Shown here in pieces: positions 1-5,523 of a stretch of DNA of 10,381 nt. The notes beneath the pieces were generated by a model. That model did not search any database. It was not told the origin of the DNA and saw only the letters and a program-made list of their open reading frames with translations. The first letter of the stretch is position 1; the number at the start of each line of letters is the position of its first letter. The DNA is taken from contig DAOWDZ010000236.1 in assembly GCA_030638765.1 (NCBI GenBank), forward strand, positions 1 through 10,381. The letters are read 5' to 3'. Source of the stretch: Desulfocapsa sp. (lineage in GTDB: Bacteria > Desulfobacterota > Desulfobulbia > Desulfobulbales > Desulfocapsaceae). Both the position numbers and the translations under genes were made by a program.

Positions 1-6
1 AAATGC

Positions 7-35
7 TTGACTGTAATTTATGACCATGATACTAA
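7..35 (+). promoter_or_regulatory. Sigma70-type promoter for sbcB
   Basis: TTGACT (7-12) and TACTAA (30-35) are separated by exactly 17 bases, a good match to a housekeeping -35/-10 pair. The predicted transcript start lies near position 42, giving a leader of about 40 bases before the sbcB ATG. Seen in sequence; the activity is inferred. Confidence 0.5.
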
Positions 36-84
36 ACACATTATTCACGTCTAAAACCAAACACACATAGCCCGAGCTAAACCC

Positions 85-1521
85 ATGACAACAACACTCT
101 ATTGGCATGATTATGAAACCTGGGGAGCTGATCCCAGAAGAGATCGTCCCGCACAGTTTGCCGGAATCCGCACCGATACCCAGTTAAATATTATCGGTAA
201 ACCCCTTGTGCACTACTGCAAGCCGGCACTTGATATGCTACCACAGCCAGAGGCATGCCTGATAACAGGTATTACTCCACAGAAAGCCATGAAGGAAGGC
301 ATCTGTGAAGCAGAGTTTATGGCTGAAATTCATGAACAATTCATACAGCCCGGCACCTGTGGCGTAGGATATAATAGTATTCGTTTTGATGATGAATTCA
401 CACGATATGGATTTTACAGAAATTTCTTTGATCCCTATGCCAGAGAATGGCGCAATGGCAATTCACGCTGGGACATTATCGATATGCTCCGCCTCACACA
501 TGCCCTGCGCCCTGAAGGTATTGAATGGCCGGTCAATGATGATGGCGTCACCAGTTTTCGTCTCGAAGATTTAACCCGAGCAAATAATATCAGCCACGAG
601 GGTGCTCACGATGCTTTGTCCGATGTTTACGCCACCATCGACATGGCACGACTTATACGAAAACAGCATCCAAAACTTTATGGTTATCTGTTTGATATGC
701 GTGATAAACGCAGGATCAGTGGTAACCTCAATTTACAGGAGCAGTTGGTTGTCCTGCATGTATCATCCATGTACCCTGCAAAACTGGGCTGCATATCTCC
801 TGTTATTCCTCTGGCAGCTCATCCAACAAACAAAAACGGTGTTATTGTATATGACTTACACCATGATCCGGATCCTCTGCTCACTCTTCCAGTGGAAGAA
901 ATCCAAAAACGGCTCTTTACTCCCGCCAAGGATCTGCCTGAGGGTGTGGAACGTATCCCTTTAAAAACAATTCATATCAATAAATGTCCGGTTGTGGTTC
1001 CAGTTAGTACTCTCACCCCGGAGGCAGCAGAACGCTGGCAGATAAATCTCAAGGATGCAGAAAAACATGCGGCACAACTCAGAGGCATGCCGGATCTGAC
1101 CAGAAAAATACAGCAAGTTCACGGAGATCAAGATTTTCCGGTCATCACTGATCCAGATCAAAATTTATATGGAGGAGGATTTTTCTCGGGCAGGGACCGA
1201 TCAATGATGGATGACATTCACGATATGTCAATAAAAGATCTGGCGCAAACCCGGATGATTTTTGACGATCCACGCGTTTTAGAGATGTTGTTTCGCTATC
1301 GTGCCAGAAATTGGCCACAGTCACTATCAAAGGAGGAAAGTAAACGCTGGAATGAGTTTCGATTAAATCGTATCACTAATCCGGATGCAGATTGTGGAAT
1401 AACGCTGGCCGAATACCGCAAGCAACTTGCTCAACTGATTATGCAACCTGAAGTCGGTGAGAAGGAACGAAAAATTCTTTCTTCTCTTGCAGATTGGCCG
1501 GAGATACTTGGGGTGTCATAA
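85..1521 (+). CDS. sbcB: Exodeoxyribonuclease I (ExoI, SbcB)
   Basis: A 478-residue protein, nearly the length of E. coli ExoI (475). ExoI degrades single-stranded DNA 3' to 5' in the cytoplasm and acts in recombination and mismatch repair. The DEDDh nuclease set is visible: D9 and E11 in WHDYETWG, D102 in the NSIRFDDEF segment, H175 and D180 in AHDALSD. All five sit at a constant offset of six from the known E. coli residues (D15, E17, D108, H181, D186), which argues strongly for a working enzyme. The N-terminal block DRPAQFAGIRTD is also typical. The exonuclease domain covers roughly residues 1-195; the rest corresponds to the SH3-like and helical ExoI C-terminal domains. The ATG at 85 puts the first catalytic Asp at the expected distance from the N-terminus, although only a weak ribosome binding site precedes it. 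It is transcribed alone and ends 4 bases before the convergent ABM gene. Confidence 0.96.
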   Translation: MTTTLYWHDYETWGADPRRDRPAQFAGIRTDTQLNIIGKPLVHYCKPALDMLPQPEACLITGITPQKAMKEGICEAEFMAEIHEQFIQPGTCGVGYNSIRFDDEFTRYGFYRNFFDPYAREWRNGNSRWDIIDMLRLTHALRPEGIEWPVNDDGVTSFRLEDLTRANNISHEGAHDALSDVYATIDMARLIRKQHPKLYGYLFDMRDKRRISGNLNLQEQLVVLHVSSMYPAKLGCISPVIPLAAHPTNKNGVIVYDLHHDPDPLLTLPVEEIQKRLFTPAKDLPEGVERIPLKTIHINKCPVVVPVSTLTPEAAERWQINLKDAEKHAAQLRGMPDLTRKIQQVHGDQDFPVITDPDQNLYGGGFFSGRDRSMMDDIHDMSIKDLAQTRMIFDDPRVLEMLFRYRARNWPQSLSKEESKRWNEFRLNRITNPDADCGITLAEYRKQLAQLIMQPEVGEKERKILSSLADWPEILGVS

Positions 1522-1525
1522 AAAG

Positions 1526-1858
1526 TTACAATGACTCACGGCTGAAATCAGAATCCGATTCAACTTTACAGATCCGTATTTTAAACTCTTCATACCATGT
1601 TGTCTTTCCCTTTTTCTGAGCAGCAGCATGTTCAACGTTTTGTTTCCAGGATTCAATCGACTGAAGATCTGACCAGTATGACACTGTAATTCCGACACTG
1701 TCTCTTGCTGATTCAATGCCCAGAAATCCGGGTTGTTGTCCTGCCAGTTTCACCATTTTATTTGCCATTTCACCATACCCATGATCGCCATTCACCCGGT
1801 GAGATGTGAAAATAACAGCAAAGTATGGTGGTTTTGGGGTATCAGCAATCTCAAACAT
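1526..1858 (-). CDS. Antibiotic-biosynthesis-monooxygenase (ABM) fold protein
   Basis: A small protein of 110 residues from the ATG at 1858. Family resemblance comes from an N-terminal TPKPPYFAVIFTS segment, then QQPGFLGIESAR, GITVSYW and a C-terminal EHAAAQKKGKTTWYEEF segment. This pattern is typical of dimeric alpha/beta-barrel ABM-domain proteins of unknown substrate. Some ABM members oxidise aromatic polyketides or degrade heme, but nothing here fixes the substrate. An in-frame TTG at 1870 would add four residues. The ATG is preferred because GGAG lies six bases upstream of it and would fall inside the coding region if TTG were used. The gene starts 27 bases after the stop of the LysE-family exporter on the same strand, so the two are probably co-transcribed. 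The last 15 or so residues are acidic and Ser-rich, beyond the conserved fold. No signal peptide is visible, so it is presumably cytoplasmic. Confidence 0.85.
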   Translation of the reverse strand: MFEIADTPKPPYFAVIFTSHRVNGDHGYGEMANKMVKLAGQQPGFLGIESARDSVGITVSYWSDLQSIESWKQNVEHAAAQKKGKTTWYEEFKIRICKVESDSDFSRESL

Positions 1859-1864
1859 ACTAAA

Positions 1865-1868
1865 CTCC
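1865..1868 (-). promoter_or_regulatory. Ribosome binding site deciding the ABM gene start
   Basis: On the minus strand GGAG sits six bases before the ATG at 1858. It overlaps the alternative in-frame TTG at 1870, so it supports ATG as the true start. Confidence 0.7.
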
Positions 1869-1885
1869 AAACTCTTAAACGTATT

Positions 1886-2518
1886 TTATTTGTTGGCAGA
1901 CCCGGCAAGCAACACACCAAATCCGATAAAAACAGAGCCCGTTGCCCGATTAAAGTTCTGCATTCTTTCAGATTGACTAAGCCAACCTTTCATTCTCTGT
2001 GCCATCAAGGCGTACACCATTAATGCCAGAAAAGAGAAAAACATCAACGTACACATCAGTATTGTGAATTGTGGGATCAATGGCTCTTTAACACTTACAA
2101 ATTGTGGAAACAGAGCAGTGAGGAAAACAATCGCCTTTGGATTACTGATGGCAACTGCCATGGCCTGAAAAAACAACTTTGACGAGGAAATATCTGCAGT
2201 ACCGGCCGTTTCTTTTATGGAAGGCAACGCAGATTGTTTCTTAAGAATTAGCTTCAAACCCAGATATACCAGATATGCCGCACCGGCGTACTTAATAACA
2301 TTAAAAAAGGTTACAGATGTTTCCAGTAACGTGCCAAGGCCTGTGATTGCAACAATACCCAGACAGAAGAGGCCGGTAATATTACCAATGGCTGCATAGA
2401 AAGCTTTTTTCCAGCCATATATCGTTGAGGTACTTATAATAAATAAAATTGCCGGGCCCGGTGTTGCTGTGGCTGCAAGTACCAGTATCAGATACAATAG
2501 CCATGATTCAATTGTCAC
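1886..2518 (-). CDS. LysE/RhtB-family amino-acid exporter
   Basis: A 210-residue, strongly hydrophobic inner-membrane protein of the usual length for the LysE/RhtB superfamily, which exports amino acids and derivatives such as homoserine, threonine, leucine or lysine. Family marks are ATPGPAILF at residues 18-26 in the first membrane segment, the AAIGNITGL helix at about 42-50, YAGAAYLVYLGLKL at about 77-90 and NPKAIVFLTALFPQF at 126-140. About six membrane helices can be placed (near 4-26, 40-62, 70-92, 116-137, 150-172, 190-207). The start is GTG at 2518, with GAGGT seven bases upstream. The substrate cannot be read from the sequence. It is the first gene of a likely two-gene operon with the ABM protein. 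A C-terminal remnant of a related exporter lies nearby at 3216-3317. Confidence 0.93.
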   Translation of the reverse strand: MTIESWLLYLILVLAATATPGPAILFIISTSTIYGWKKAFYAAIGNITGLFCLGIVAITGLGTLLETSVTFFNVIKYAGAAYLVYLGLKLILKKQSALPSIKETAGTADISSSKLFFQAMAVAISNPKAIVFLTALFPQFVSVKEPLIPQFTILMCTLMFFSFLALMVYALMAQRMKGWLSQSERMQNFNRATGSVFIGFGVLLAGSANK

Positions 2519-2562
2519 TTACTTCACCTCAGAAACGCGGGTATGAATTTAACGTATCAGGC

Positions 2563-2592
2563 ATTGTAAATATGCAAACAGGTATCATTCAA
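2563..2592 (-). promoter_or_regulatory. Putative promoter of the exporter-ABM operon
   Basis: On the minus strand TTGAAT (2587-2592) and TACAAT (2563-2568) are spaced 18 bases apart. This predicts a leader of under 40 bases before the GTG start at 2518. The pair lies in the 110-base gap between the BrnA-type gene and the exporter; no terminator-like hairpin was seen in that gap. Confidence 0.4.
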
Positions 2593-2628
2593 AACTCGCT
2601 CTATTAACTGTGTTTTCACTGTAAATAT

Positions 2629-2886
2629 CTATAAAGCATGAGGTAAATGTTCACTAAGCCACATTTTCATTAATGATTGATAGGGAATATCTCGCTTGTT
2701 TGCTTCCACTTTAATTTGCGCCAGCATAGACTCAGGAAGTCTCAAGGAGATTGCTTTAGTAGTTGGTTTCAGATTGGGAAAAACAACCCGATCTGCGTTA
2801 CTCCAATCCAGATAGTCTGTTGAATCATGTTCTTCCCAAAAGACTCTTTCCTCTTCTTCTGTTTTAAACACTGGAATTTTTTTCAT
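2629..2886 (-). CDS. brnA: BrnA-type (CopG/ribbon-helix-helix) antitoxin
   Basis: An 85-residue protein. Its N-terminal half (KIPVFKTEEEERVFWEEH, then STDYLDWSNADRVVFPNLKP) matches the conserved segment of the CopG antitoxin family found next to BrnT toxins. Residues 43-81 form a ribbon-helix-helix DNA-binding domain: a beta strand around TKAISLRLPE and two helices ending near MWLSEHL. In this system the antitoxin binds and neutralises the BrnT toxin, and the complex represses its own promoter. The ATG at 2886 is preceded by AAGGAG, ten bases away. The start lies inside the 3' end of the toxin gene (23-base overlap, different frame), so translation is probably coupled. The strong antitoxin site compared with the toxin's lack of one would favour antitoxin excess. 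The gene symbol is by family; the protein is closer to the CopG-antitoxin Pfam type than to Brucella BrnA. Confidence 0.88.
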   Translation of the reverse strand: MKKIPVFKTEEEERVFWEEHDSTDYLDWSNADRVVFPNLKPTTKAISLRLPESMLAQIKVEANKRDIPYQSLMKMWLSEHLPHAL

Positions 2887-3166
2887 AACTTGCTCTCTCC
2901 TTTTTATGCATAGGTCTAGCAGAGATCACCCTTATTTTTCTTTCTCGAATTGTGAAAGTGATATGCAATTTACGATTATTATCAGTTTTCCCTAAAGCGT
3001 GAAATCTCCTCTCTTCTTGAGAATGGCCATTATCTTCAAGCAGTAACAACGGTTGATTAAAAAATACCTGCTCCGCTTCTTCCTTAAAAACACTATGCTT
3101 ATCTAAGCTTTTGCGCTCATTGCCACGATCCCACTGAAAGCCTTTTGTTGTATCTACCCTAACCAT
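2864..3166 (-). CDS. brnT: BrnT-type ribonuclease toxin
   Basis: A 100-residue protein with the BrnT pattern: an N-terminal F-x-W-D element (FQWDRGN, residues 10-16), LDKHSVFKEEAEQVFF at 21-36, an acidic DNGHSQEERRFHALG region at 45-59, and a C-terminal RKIRVISARPMHKKER block at 76-91. BrnT has a RelE-like fold and inhibits translation by cleaving RNA when not held by its antitoxin. The order toxin then antitoxin, with overlapping ends, is the normal brnTA arrangement. The basic Arg/Lys-rich C-terminal block expected for RNA contact is intact and no frameshift is seen, so the toxin looks functional. No Shine-Dalgarno site precedes the ATG at 3166, and the best promoter would start transcription almost on that ATG. 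Confidence 0.88.
   Translation of the reverse strand: MVRVDTTKGFQWDRGNERKSLDKHSVFKEEAEQVFFNQPLLLLEDNGHSQEERRFHALGKTDNNRKLHITFTIRERKIRVISARPMHKKERASYEKNSSV
2897..2902 (-). promoter_or_regulatory. Ribosome binding site of the antitoxin
   Basis: AAGGAG on the minus strand lies ten bases before the antitoxin ATG at 2886 and inside the toxin coding region. It is the best-matching such site in the toxin-antitoxin pair. Confidence 0.6.
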
Positions 3167-3176
3167 ATACGTATAT
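3165..3176. promoter_or_regulatory. Putative operator 1 (12-base palindrome) at the toxin start
   Basis: ATATACGTATAT is a perfect palindrome that overlaps both the brnT start codon and the putative -10 box. Its first ten bases recur with one change at 3184-3193, 19 bases away (about two helical turns). This is the kind of paired site that ribbon-helix-helix antitoxins bind. The role as a BrnA operator is inferred. Confidence 0.5.
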
Positions 3177-3201
3177 TACCACGATATACATATGCGCACA
3201 A
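3173..3201 (-). promoter_or_regulatory. Putative brnTA promoter
   Basis: On the minus strand TTGTGC (3196-3201) and TAATAT (3173-3178) are spaced 17 bases apart. Transcription would be expected to begin about seven bases after the -10 box, essentially on the brnT ATG, implying a leaderless or nearly leaderless toxin message. A weaker alternative -35 (TTTACG) with TATATC lies upstream. Confidence 0.45.
3184..3193. promoter_or_regulatory. Putative operator 2 (repeat of operator 1)
   Basis: ATATACATAT matches the first ten bases of operator 1 at nine positions and sits between the putative -35 and -10 boxes. A protein bound to both copies would cover the promoter. Repeat seen in sequence; function inferred. 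Confidence 0.45.
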
Positions 3202-3215
3202 CAGCGTAAACAGCA

Positions 3216-3317
3216 TTATGCATTCTGGTTATCCAGCATTGCCAAACGAACCCCTAATCCAACAAGAACAGATCCCAGGATACGATCAAGCCAGATGGAA
3301 CATCTTCGGTTTTCCAT
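3216..3317 (-). pseudogene. C-terminal remnant of a LysE/RhtB-family exporter
   Basis: An open stretch of 33 codons, read on the minus strand and ending in TAA at 3216-3218, contains WLDRILGSVLVGLGVRLA followed by a short polar tail. This is the last membrane helix and C-terminus of a LysE/RhtB exporter. It matches the C-terminus of the intact exporter at 1886-2518 at about half of 18 aligned positions (shared R, G-S-V, G-x-G-V and L-A), so it comes from a paralogue, not a copy. Everything N-terminal is missing: in this frame stop codons at 3318-3323 directly abut the end of mobA. The first ten or so codons after the in-frame ATG at 3317 do not look like exporter sequence. The fragment is therefore a deletion remnant lying between mobA and the toxin-antitoxin module. 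Confidence 0.72.
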
Positions 3318-3320
3318 TTA

Positions 3321-3920
3321 TTATAGTAGCAATTGTAAGGATTGAGACAACTCACCAGGAGTGTTGATATTACTCCATGCGTCACAGATTTCCTGCGGGA
3401 TGACCGGTGTTTCTATCTTTGAACGTCTGGTAATCATGGAAATCTTCAGGATTCCGGATGAACAGAGATCTTCAAAGTATTCCCTGGCCTGCGGTTCATA
3501 AATAGCAAGAAGAGGCTCAACAAAACCATCTTCTTTCAGGCGCGGCACTGTTCCCCAAGAAGTCGACTTTCTGGTTGCCAACAACCATTCCAGAGCAGTT
3601 GATGTGATATTGGGCATGTCACATGCCAGCAGTAACCAGCAGGATTCAGGATTCCAGCGCATCGCAGCAAGAATTCCAGTGAGGGGCCCCTGCACATCCG
3701 GAACATCTGCAATACGAGTAAGTGATGCAAGATTTCCGGGCACATCTCCACATCCTGAAAGAACAATCGTATCAGTGAATGGTTGTAGAAGTTCCACCGT
3801 ATTCTCGATCCATGTCTTCCCGTTTACTCCTTTTATCAGATGCTTGGGACGTCCCATTCGAGAGCTGCGACCGCCGATCAGCAGACATGCCATAATAGGT
3901 ACTTTTGTAAAATTTGTCAT
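3321..3920 (-). CDS. mobA: Molybdenum cofactor guanylyltransferase (MobA)
   Basis: A 199-residue cytoplasmic nucleotidyltransferase that joins GMP from GTP to molybdopterin, giving the guanine-dinucleotide cofactor used by DMSO-reductase-type enzymes such as formate dehydrogenase and nitrate reductase. Visible motifs are the nucleotide loop LLIGGRSSRMGRPK (residues 13-26), GPLTGI at 78-83, the metal-binding ACDMP at 99-103 and the C-terminal NINTPGEL at 184-191. The loop reads LIGG where LAGG is usual; the key Gly, Arg and Lys residues are kept. The ATG at 3920 overlaps the stop of mqnD as ATGA, so translation is coupled. An internal Met at residue 10 would also keep the loop, but the overlap favours the upstream start. 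The gene is the last of the mqnB-mqnD-mobA operon. MobA-like proteins can act on other nucleotidyl substrates, but the NTP and CDMP-type motifs support MobA. Confidence 0.88.
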   Translation of the reverse strand: MTNFTKVPIMACLLIGGRSSRMGRPKHLIKGVNGKTWIENTVELLQPFTDTIVLSGCGDVPGNLASLTRIADVPDVQGPLTGILAAMRWNPESCWLLLACDMPNITSTALEWLLATRKSTSWGTVPRLKEDGFVEPLLAIYEPQAREYFEDLCSSGILKISMITRRSKIETPVIPQEICDAWSNINTPGELSQSLQLLL

Positions 3921-4759
3921 ATCAGCAAACTAATCGATTCAGGAAGAACGGGAAGGATACCAGCTCTACGCCCTAAGTGAAGAAAACTTTCAATAGCAGC
4001 CATTCCTTCTCTCCCAAGATCCTTTGAAAAGTCATTTACATACAAACCTATGTGATTTTGCATCACTTCTTTGTCCATCTCCTGTGCATAATGTTGAATA
4101 TAGGAAAGACACTTATCAGGATGTTCATCGGCCCAGACTATGGAGTCCCGTATGGCCCTGTCTATCTTCTTTATTCGTTCTTTGCCAAGAGATCGTTTTG
4201 CAGCAATACATCCCAATGGGATCGGATGACCTGAGGTTTCTTCCCACCATGTGCCAAGATCCTGCAAACAGAGCAGACCATGTTCAACATAGGTAAAACG
4301 ACTTTCATGAATAATAACTCCAGCATCCACTTTTCCATCCGCCACCTGCTGCATAATTTCATCAAAGCGCATCTCAACAAGATTACTCGACAGTGGTGAA
4401 TACATACGAAAAAGAAGGTTTGCAGTGGTCAGCTTCCCCGGTATTGCGATCTTTGCATCACCTAATTGAGCAGTATCGAAACCAGGTTTTGCCACAAGAA
4501 GCGGCCCACAACCTCGACCAAGGGCAGAACCTGCTGAGAGAACACAATATTCATCCAACACATGTCCCAATGCATGAAAAGAGAGTTTGGTAATATCGAG
4601 TTTTTTGGCAACAGCCCATGAATTCAGTGTTTCCACATCTTCAAGAGCAGGTGTTTCCAGTTGAATATCATCAAGCCCCACCAGACCATGTGTGAGTGCA
4701 TAGAATATATACGTGTCATTTGGACAGGGGGAATAGCCAAGCGTTAATGGTGTCGTCAT
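3917..4759 (-). CDS. mqnD: 1,4-dihydroxy-6-naphthoate synthase (MqnD)
   Basis: A 280-residue enzyme of the futalosine pathway of menaquinone synthesis. It converts cyclic dehypoxanthine futalosine to 1,4-dihydroxy-6-naphthoate. It has the periplasmic-binding-protein-like fold of the MqnA/MqnD family, here without a signal peptide and so cytoplasmic. The diagnostic N-terminal motif GYSPCPNDTYIFYAL is at residues 8-22. LSFHALGHVLDEY (59-71) and GRGCGPLLVAKPG (81-93) follow, and the VDAGVIIHESRFTY stretch (144-157) carries the His (151) that by family position should be the catalytic one. PNDT near the N-terminus and HE in the second lobe fit MqnD better than MqnA. Both ends overlap neighbours by 4 bases (ATGA): mqnB upstream, mobA downstream. 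Confidence 0.95.
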   Translation of the reverse strand: MTTPLTLGYSPCPNDTYIFYALTHGLVGLDDIQLETPALEDVETLNSWAVAKKLDITKLSFHALGHVLDEYCVLSAGSALGRGCGPLLVAKPGFDTAQLGDAKIAIPGKLTTANLLFRMYSPLSSNLVEMRFDEIMQQVADGKVDAGVIIHESRFTYVEHGLLCLQDLGTWWEETSGHPIPLGCIAAKRSLGKERIKKIDRAIRDSIVWADEHPDKCLSYIQHYAQEMDKEVMQNHIGLYVNDFSKDLGREGMAAIESFLHLGRRAGILPVLPESISLLI

Positions 4760-5430
4760 ATGTTTTTCAAACCCTTGAGAAGAATGGCCGCAGCCCTTCC
4801 TGCCCCATCACAGGCCTCATGTAGTTTCCAGCGACCGAGATCTCTCTCTTCGACAAAGTTAGAAATTGTACGCATCTCAAGAAGAGGCAGGTTATACTCT
4901 TCACAAACTCTTGCGACCGCCGCCCCTTCCATATTTTCACATATTCCATCATGTTGACGCATAAGCATTGCACCACGACTTGCAGTGGCACTCACTCCGC
5001 AAACAGTGACGAAGTTGCCCCGCCATACCTTGAGGTTCTGATTGCTTAAAAGAGTCTCTGCCCTGTCGAGTAAATCAGAATCAAAATTATACTGTCTTTT
5101 ATGCAATAAATGCTCTGCCAGAGGTTCTACACGATCAGGAAAGCAGATGCCAAGATCACCAAAAGTCTCCCTTACCGCAAGACAGATTTCAAGCAGATCA
5201 ACCTTCTGCTCTCCAGCAGTGAGATATGCTCCCCCCACTCCAAAGTTCAAAACAGCATCTATTTTCTGTTTTTTATCTACCCGACGTTTTTCCAGGAAGC
5301 GAGTCAAACTGAAAGTTGTTTCCACCATGCCGACCCCGGTAACAAGAGTGGTCCACTCATCCGTTGCAGGAAGCTTTTGATCGAGCAATGCCTGAAGCTC
5401 AAATTCTGTTGCACAAATGACAAGTATCAT
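4756..5430 (-). CDS. mqnB: Futalosine hydrolase (MqnB)
   Basis: A 224-residue nucleosidase of the phosphorylase/nucleosidase fold. It removes the base (hypoxanthine or adenine) from futalosine or aminodeoxyfutalosine in menaquinone synthesis. Visible marks are the start MILVICATEFEL, GVGMVET at 32-38, the FGVGGAY loop at 63-69, the ENMEGAA substrate-binding segment at 165-171 (the Met-Glu pair that holds the ribose in this fold) and RTISNFVEERD at 187-197. ISN-x-VEERD is typical of futalosine hydrolase, whereas MTA/SAH nucleosidases have an SD motif there. The first gene of the operon, it overlaps mqnD by ATGA. No clear Shine-Dalgarno site precedes the ATG at 5430. The other pathway genes (mqnA, mqnC, mqnE) are not in this window. 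Confidence 0.94.
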   Translation of the reverse strand: MILVICATEFELQALLDQKLPATDEWTTLVTGVGMVETTFSLTRFLEKRRVDKKQKIDAVLNFGVGGAYLTAGEQKVDLLEICLAVRETFGDLGICFPDRVEPLAEHLLHKRQYNFDSDLLDRAETLLSNQNLKVWRGNFVTVCGVSATASRGAMLMRQHDGICENMEGAAVARVCEEYNLPLLEMRTISNFVEERDLGRWKLHEACDGAGRAAAILLKGLKNI

Positions 5431-5468
5431 GGTAGGAAGACGTTTTTCAGAGGTATTCGTTCAAATAA

Positions 5469-5497
5469 TTTATGAGTATCTTATTCCACATTATATT
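5469..5497 (+). promoter_or_regulatory. Weak candidate promoter for queA
   Basis: TATATT (5492-5497) with a poor -35 element TTTATG (5469-5474) at 17-base spacing would give a leader of roughly 20 bases. Its -10 box overlaps that of the opposing mqnB promoter. No preQ1-type riboswitch was recognisable in this 93-base gap. Confidence 0.3.
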
Positions 5498-5518
5498 TTC
5501 AATTTACACTTAGCTAAA
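5490..5518 (-). promoter_or_regulatory. Candidate promoter of the mqnB-mqnD-mobA operon
   Basis: On the minus strand a consensus TATAAT (5490-5495) lies 17 bases after TTTAGC (5513-5518). The predicted leader before the mqnB ATG is about 50 bases. The -10 box is perfect; the -35 match is weak. Confidence 0.4.
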
Positions 5519-5523
5519 AACGC

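Noticed and set aside
1544..1565. Short inverted repeat GAATC-C-GATTC as a terminator between sbcB and the ABM gene
   Set aside because: Stem of five with a one-base loop, no T-run on either strand, and it lies within the ABM coding end.
1733..2023. Plus-strand 96-codon open frame
   Set aside because: It lies antisense across the ABM and exporter genes, both with clear family motifs; its translation has no recognisable pattern.
3211..3240. Small CTGG/CCAG hairpin flanked by CATT repeats as a terminator after mobA
   Set aside because: The stem is only four base pairs with no T-run, and it falls within the exporter remnant, so chance is the simplest reading.
5431..5523. preQ1 riboswitch upstream of queA
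   Set aside because: No compact hairpin plus A-rich tail ending at the ribosome binding site could be found; the leader predicted from the candidate promoter is too short.
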